Shown: piece by piece, positions 62,029 through 64,000 of the stretch
How the letters are laid out: each line of letters begins with the position of its first letter
Position numbering within the stretch: the stretch's first letter is position 1
Source of the DNA: Ewingella americana ATCC 33852
GTDB lineage: Bacteria > Pseudomonadota > Gammaproteobacteria > Enterobacterales > Enterobacteriaceae
Assembly: GCF_000735345.1 (NCBI RefSeq)
Contig: NZ_JMPJ01000076.1
Span: 62,001-126,000 of the forward strand
Direction: 5' to 3'
DNA: 64,000 bases
Notes under the pieces: generated by a model
Seen by the model: the letters and a program-made list of their open reading frames with translations, nothing else
Databases searched by the model: none
What the model was told of the DNA's origin: nothing
Translations under genes and position numbers: made by a program

Positions 62029-62844
62029 ATGGCCGTTAAGCTTATCGCCGTCGATATGGACGGAACCTTTTTGAATCAACATGGCGACTACAATCGCCCG
62101 CGCTTTGCCCAGCAGTACGCCGAATTGCAGAGCAGGGGGATCAAGTTTGTGGTCGCCAGCGGCAACCAGTATTACCAGTTAAAAACCTTCTTCGATGAGC
62201 TGGATAAAGATATCGCTTATGTCGCCGAAAACGGTGCCTACGTAGTGGACAAACAGCAGCAGATTTACTGCGGCCAGATGCCTCAAGAGCAGATAACGCG
62301 GGTGCTGGATTTCATCAGCCAGATTGATTACCTGCAAGTGGTGGTGTGCGGCAGAAACGGTGCGTACATGCTCAATTCCTTTGGCGATGCCTTCTTCAAG
62401 AAGATGAGCCGCTACTACTTCCGCCTCAACCGCATCAGCGATTACGGGCAGATTGACGACGTGATTTTCAAGTTCGCCTTAGAAATGTCGCAAGACCATT
62501 TGCCGCAGCTGATGGCAGATGTACAGCAGGCGCTGGGGGATATCGTCACGCCGGTTTCCAGCGGCCACGGCTCGGTGGATTTGATTATTCCCGGTAACCA
62601 CAAGGCCAACGGTTTGAAGCGGATCCAGGCAATTTATGGCGTGGAAGATGCCGAAGTGATGGCCTTCGGCGACGGCGGCAATGATTTAGAAATGCTGAAA
62701 AGCGCCGGTTATGGCTTCGCGATGCAAAACGGCCAGCCTGCGGTGTTTACTCACGCCAAATATCGCGCGGGTTTGAATAGCGAGGAAGCCGTGTTGCAGG
62801 TGATTGATGATTGTCTGGAAGGGCGCGGGGTGTTTGCCGGGTAA
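62029..62844 (+). CDS. HAD-superfamily Cof-type phosphatase, YbjI-like
   Basis: 271 residues of the HAD IIB (Cof) subfamily. Motif I D-M-D-G-T-F near 9-14, motif II V-A-S-G-N near 43-47, motif III Lys near 195 (G-N-H-K-A-N-G), motif IV G-D-G-G-N-D near 218-223. E. coli YbjI is a flavin-pathway sugar-phosphate phosphatase. Good ribosome site (GGGGAG). It can be transcribed on its own after the strong terminator. Confidence 0.9.
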   Translation: MAVKLIAVDMDGTFLNQHGDYNRPRFAQQYAELQSRGIKFVVASGNQYYQLKTFFDELDKDIAYVAENGAYVVDKQQQIYCGQMPQEQITRVLDFISQIDYLQVVVCGRNGAYMLNSFGDAFFKKMSRYYFRLNRISDYGQIDDVIFKFALEMSQDHLPQLMADVQQALGDIVTPVSSGHGSVDLIIPGNHKANGLKRIQAIYGVEDAEVMAFGDGGNDLEMLKSAGYGFAMQNGQPAVFTHAKYRAGLNSEEAVLQVIDDCLEGRGVFAG

Positions 62845-62964
62845 TCGGCAGGGTCAGCGGTTGATGAAATATTCTGTAGTAATCAAGTCAGAATTAGCCT
62901 CTTGTTTCCAAGCTAATTTTGTTGATATACAACGGGCTCCTTTTGTACCAATAAGGTAGTTCAG

Positions 62965-63828
62965 GTGAAAATTTCAAAATATAAAACCGCAGACGACATC
63001 GCTGTTACGCTTCATGCACCCCAAACCGGTGAAAATTTACCCGCCATTCTTCTTTGCCACGGCTTTTGCGGTATTCAGGAAATCCTCTTGCCTGCATTCG
63101 TGAAAGCCTTTGTTGACGCGGGCTTTGCCGCCGTCACCTTCGATTATCGCGGCTTTGGTGCCAGCGGCGGCGAGAAAGGCCGTTTAGTGCCTGAAATGCA
63201 GATAGCCGATATCCTCACCGTGCTTGGCACGCTGCAAGACGAAAGCATCATCGACAGCCATCGCATTGGCCTGTGGGGCACCAGCTTCGGCGGCTGCCAC
63301 GTGATGGCTGCGGCCGCGCAGGCGGGTGATCGCGTGAAAGCCGTGGTGAGCCAGCTGGGCTTCGCCGACGGTGAAAACGTGGTGACCGGTGCGATGTCGC
63401 CGGAAGACAAGGCGGGCTTTATCGCCACGCTGGAAAAAATGAATGATAAGAAGCTGGCAACCGGCAAAGAGATGATGGTTTCCATCACTAAAGTGCTGAG
63501 CGACGACGAGTCCAAAGCCTTCTTCGAAGAGAATAAAACCCAGTATCCAGCGATGGATATCAAGATCCCATTCCTGACCGTGCGTGAAACCCTGCGCTAC
63601 AAGCCCGCCGACCACGCCGCCAAAGTCACCTGTCCGGTGCTGGTGATGGTTGCCGAGCAGGACAAGGTTAACCCGCCGGAGCAGGGCATTGACCTGTACC
63701 ACGCGCTGACCACCGCCGAGAAAAAGCTCTACGTTGAGCAAGGCGCGAAGCACTACGACTTCTACTCTGGCGAGCACTTCACGCCGGTAGTTGCCGAGCA
63801 AACCGCGTGGTTCAAACGCTGGCTGTAA
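62965..63828 (+). CDS. Alpha/beta hydrolase
   Basis: 287 residues with GTG start. Alpha/beta fold: L-L-C-H-G-F near 29-34 (oxyanion), D-Y-R-G-F-G-A-S near 59-66, nucleophile elbow G-T-S-F-G-G near 102-107 with Ser, Asp in A-E-Q-D-K-V near 235 and His near 266 (K-H-Y-D-F-Y). The type is like DUF1749/DLH-related esterases. The specific substrate is unknown. Confidence 0.85.
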   Translation: MKISKYKTADDIAVTLHAPQTGENLPAILLCHGFCGIQEILLPAFVKAFVDAGFAAVTFDYRGFGASGGEKGRLVPEMQIADILTVLGTLQDESIIDSHRIGLWGTSFGGCHVMAAAAQAGDRVKAVVSQLGFADGENVVTGAMSPEDKAGFIATLEKMNDKKLATGKEMMVSITKVLSDDESKAFFEENKTQYPAMDIKIPFLTVRETLRYKPADHAAKVTCPVLVMVAEQDKVNPPEQGIDLYHALTTAEKKLYVEQGAKHYDFYSGEHFTPVVAEQTAWFKRWL

Positions 63829-63835
63829 GGCTGTT

Positions 63836-63863
63836 CGCGCCCCGGCACTCGCGTCAGGGCGCG
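63836..63863 (+). terminator. Hairpin after the alpha/beta hydrolase gene
   Basis: CGCGCCC (63836-63842) and GGGCGCG (63857-63863) pair around a 14-base loop, followed by TTT. It overlaps the end of the converging LysR gene. Confidence 0.6.
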
Positions 63864-64000
63864 TTTAAACTCAAAATCTGCTCCACCACCCACTGATGCA
63901 ACGGATTGGACGCCACCCGGCGATGCCATGCCGCTACCACGTCAAAACTCTGCGGTTCCACAGCAAATTCGATGGTTTTGAAGTTGCCTAACCGGGTCAT
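63854..64000 (-). CDS. LysR-family regulator, C-terminal end only
   Basis: The last ~48 residues of a minus-strand gene that begins beyond the window. The tail F-A-V-E-P-Q-S-F-D-V-V-A-A-W-H-R-R and N-P-L-H-Q-W-V-V-E-Q-I matches the end of LysR substrate-binding domains. Target not visible. Confidence 0.7.
   Translation of the reverse strand: MTRLGNFKTIEFAVEPQSFDVVAAWHRRVASNPLHQWVVEQILSLNAP

Overview
The window reads as part of a large low-copy plasmid or chromid of an enterobacterium (order Enterobacterales, possibly a Rahnella/Ewingella/Serratia-like host; genus not proven). Reasons: a Rep_3 (RepFIB/RepB-type) initiator beside a long iteron field, a ParF/ParG-type partition operon, and enterobacterial cargo such as a complete rarA-oqxAB-oqxR efflux locus, srfABC and ybjJ/ybjI-like genes. 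Most genes are GC-rich with strong Shine-Dalgarno sites. The replication and partition region and a few toxin-antitoxin islands are AT-rich.

Layout. 1-3342: peptide/nickel-type ABC importer (binding protein, two permeases; the window cuts the second permease). 3547-8000: replication and maintenance. The initiator gene is followed by 17 direct iterons with a DnaA box, then parG and parF, then about 0.9 kb of non-coding DNA in which the tetramer GATT (or its complement AATC) recurs on an 8-bp grid. This looks like a greatly expanded RHH-type centromere. A satellite block of the same grid lies at 11019-11126 and a five-unit version lies inside srfC (23355-23394). 8087-11027: a chemoreceptor gene overlapping an orphan periplasmic binding-protein gene, bracketed by the two array blocks. 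11679-17399: oqxR, oqxB, oqxA, rarA. 17478-19070: Old Yellow Enzyme-type reductase and divergent HxlR regulator. 19114-20921: HipA-like kinase with a HipB-like antitoxin in reversed order. 21162-27943: srfABC.

28112-31760 is a scarred accessory island: an AbiEi antitoxin with a broken AbiEii toxin, a possible membrane effector with two small membrane partners, an orphan gene tail, an IS3-family remnant, and a stray copy of the AbiEi-type operator. 31816-37910: two ABC-F ATPases, each preceded by a candidate leader-peptide attenuator, around a Na+/H+ antiporter and a DUF3750 protein. 37998-42152: dienelactone hydrolase, solitary or broken antitoxin genes, small lipoprotein, AraC regulator and TauE-type permease. 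43604-46483: a three-gene operon like VxrABC of Vibrio (DUF3404 kinase, OmpR-type regulator, DUF2861 protein). 46571-49664: exported TIM-barrel-like protein, flavin monooxygenase, lipoprotein, CopG-type antitoxin.

49683-58120 is a complete non-phosphorylating L-fucose-type pathway: symporter, mutarotase, sugar dehydrogenase, lactonase, dehydratase, 2-keto-3-deoxy-acid dehydrogenase, FAH-type hydrolase giving pyruvate and L-lactate, an L-lactate dehydrogenase to consume the lactate, and a divergent FadR-type GntR regulator. It is followed by a DCC protein, a Fic protein, a ROK regulator with a perfect 33-bp palindrome, an MFS transporter, a HAD phosphatase, an alpha/beta hydrolase, and the C-terminal end of a LysR regulator. 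No tRNA, rRNA or CRISPR was seen.
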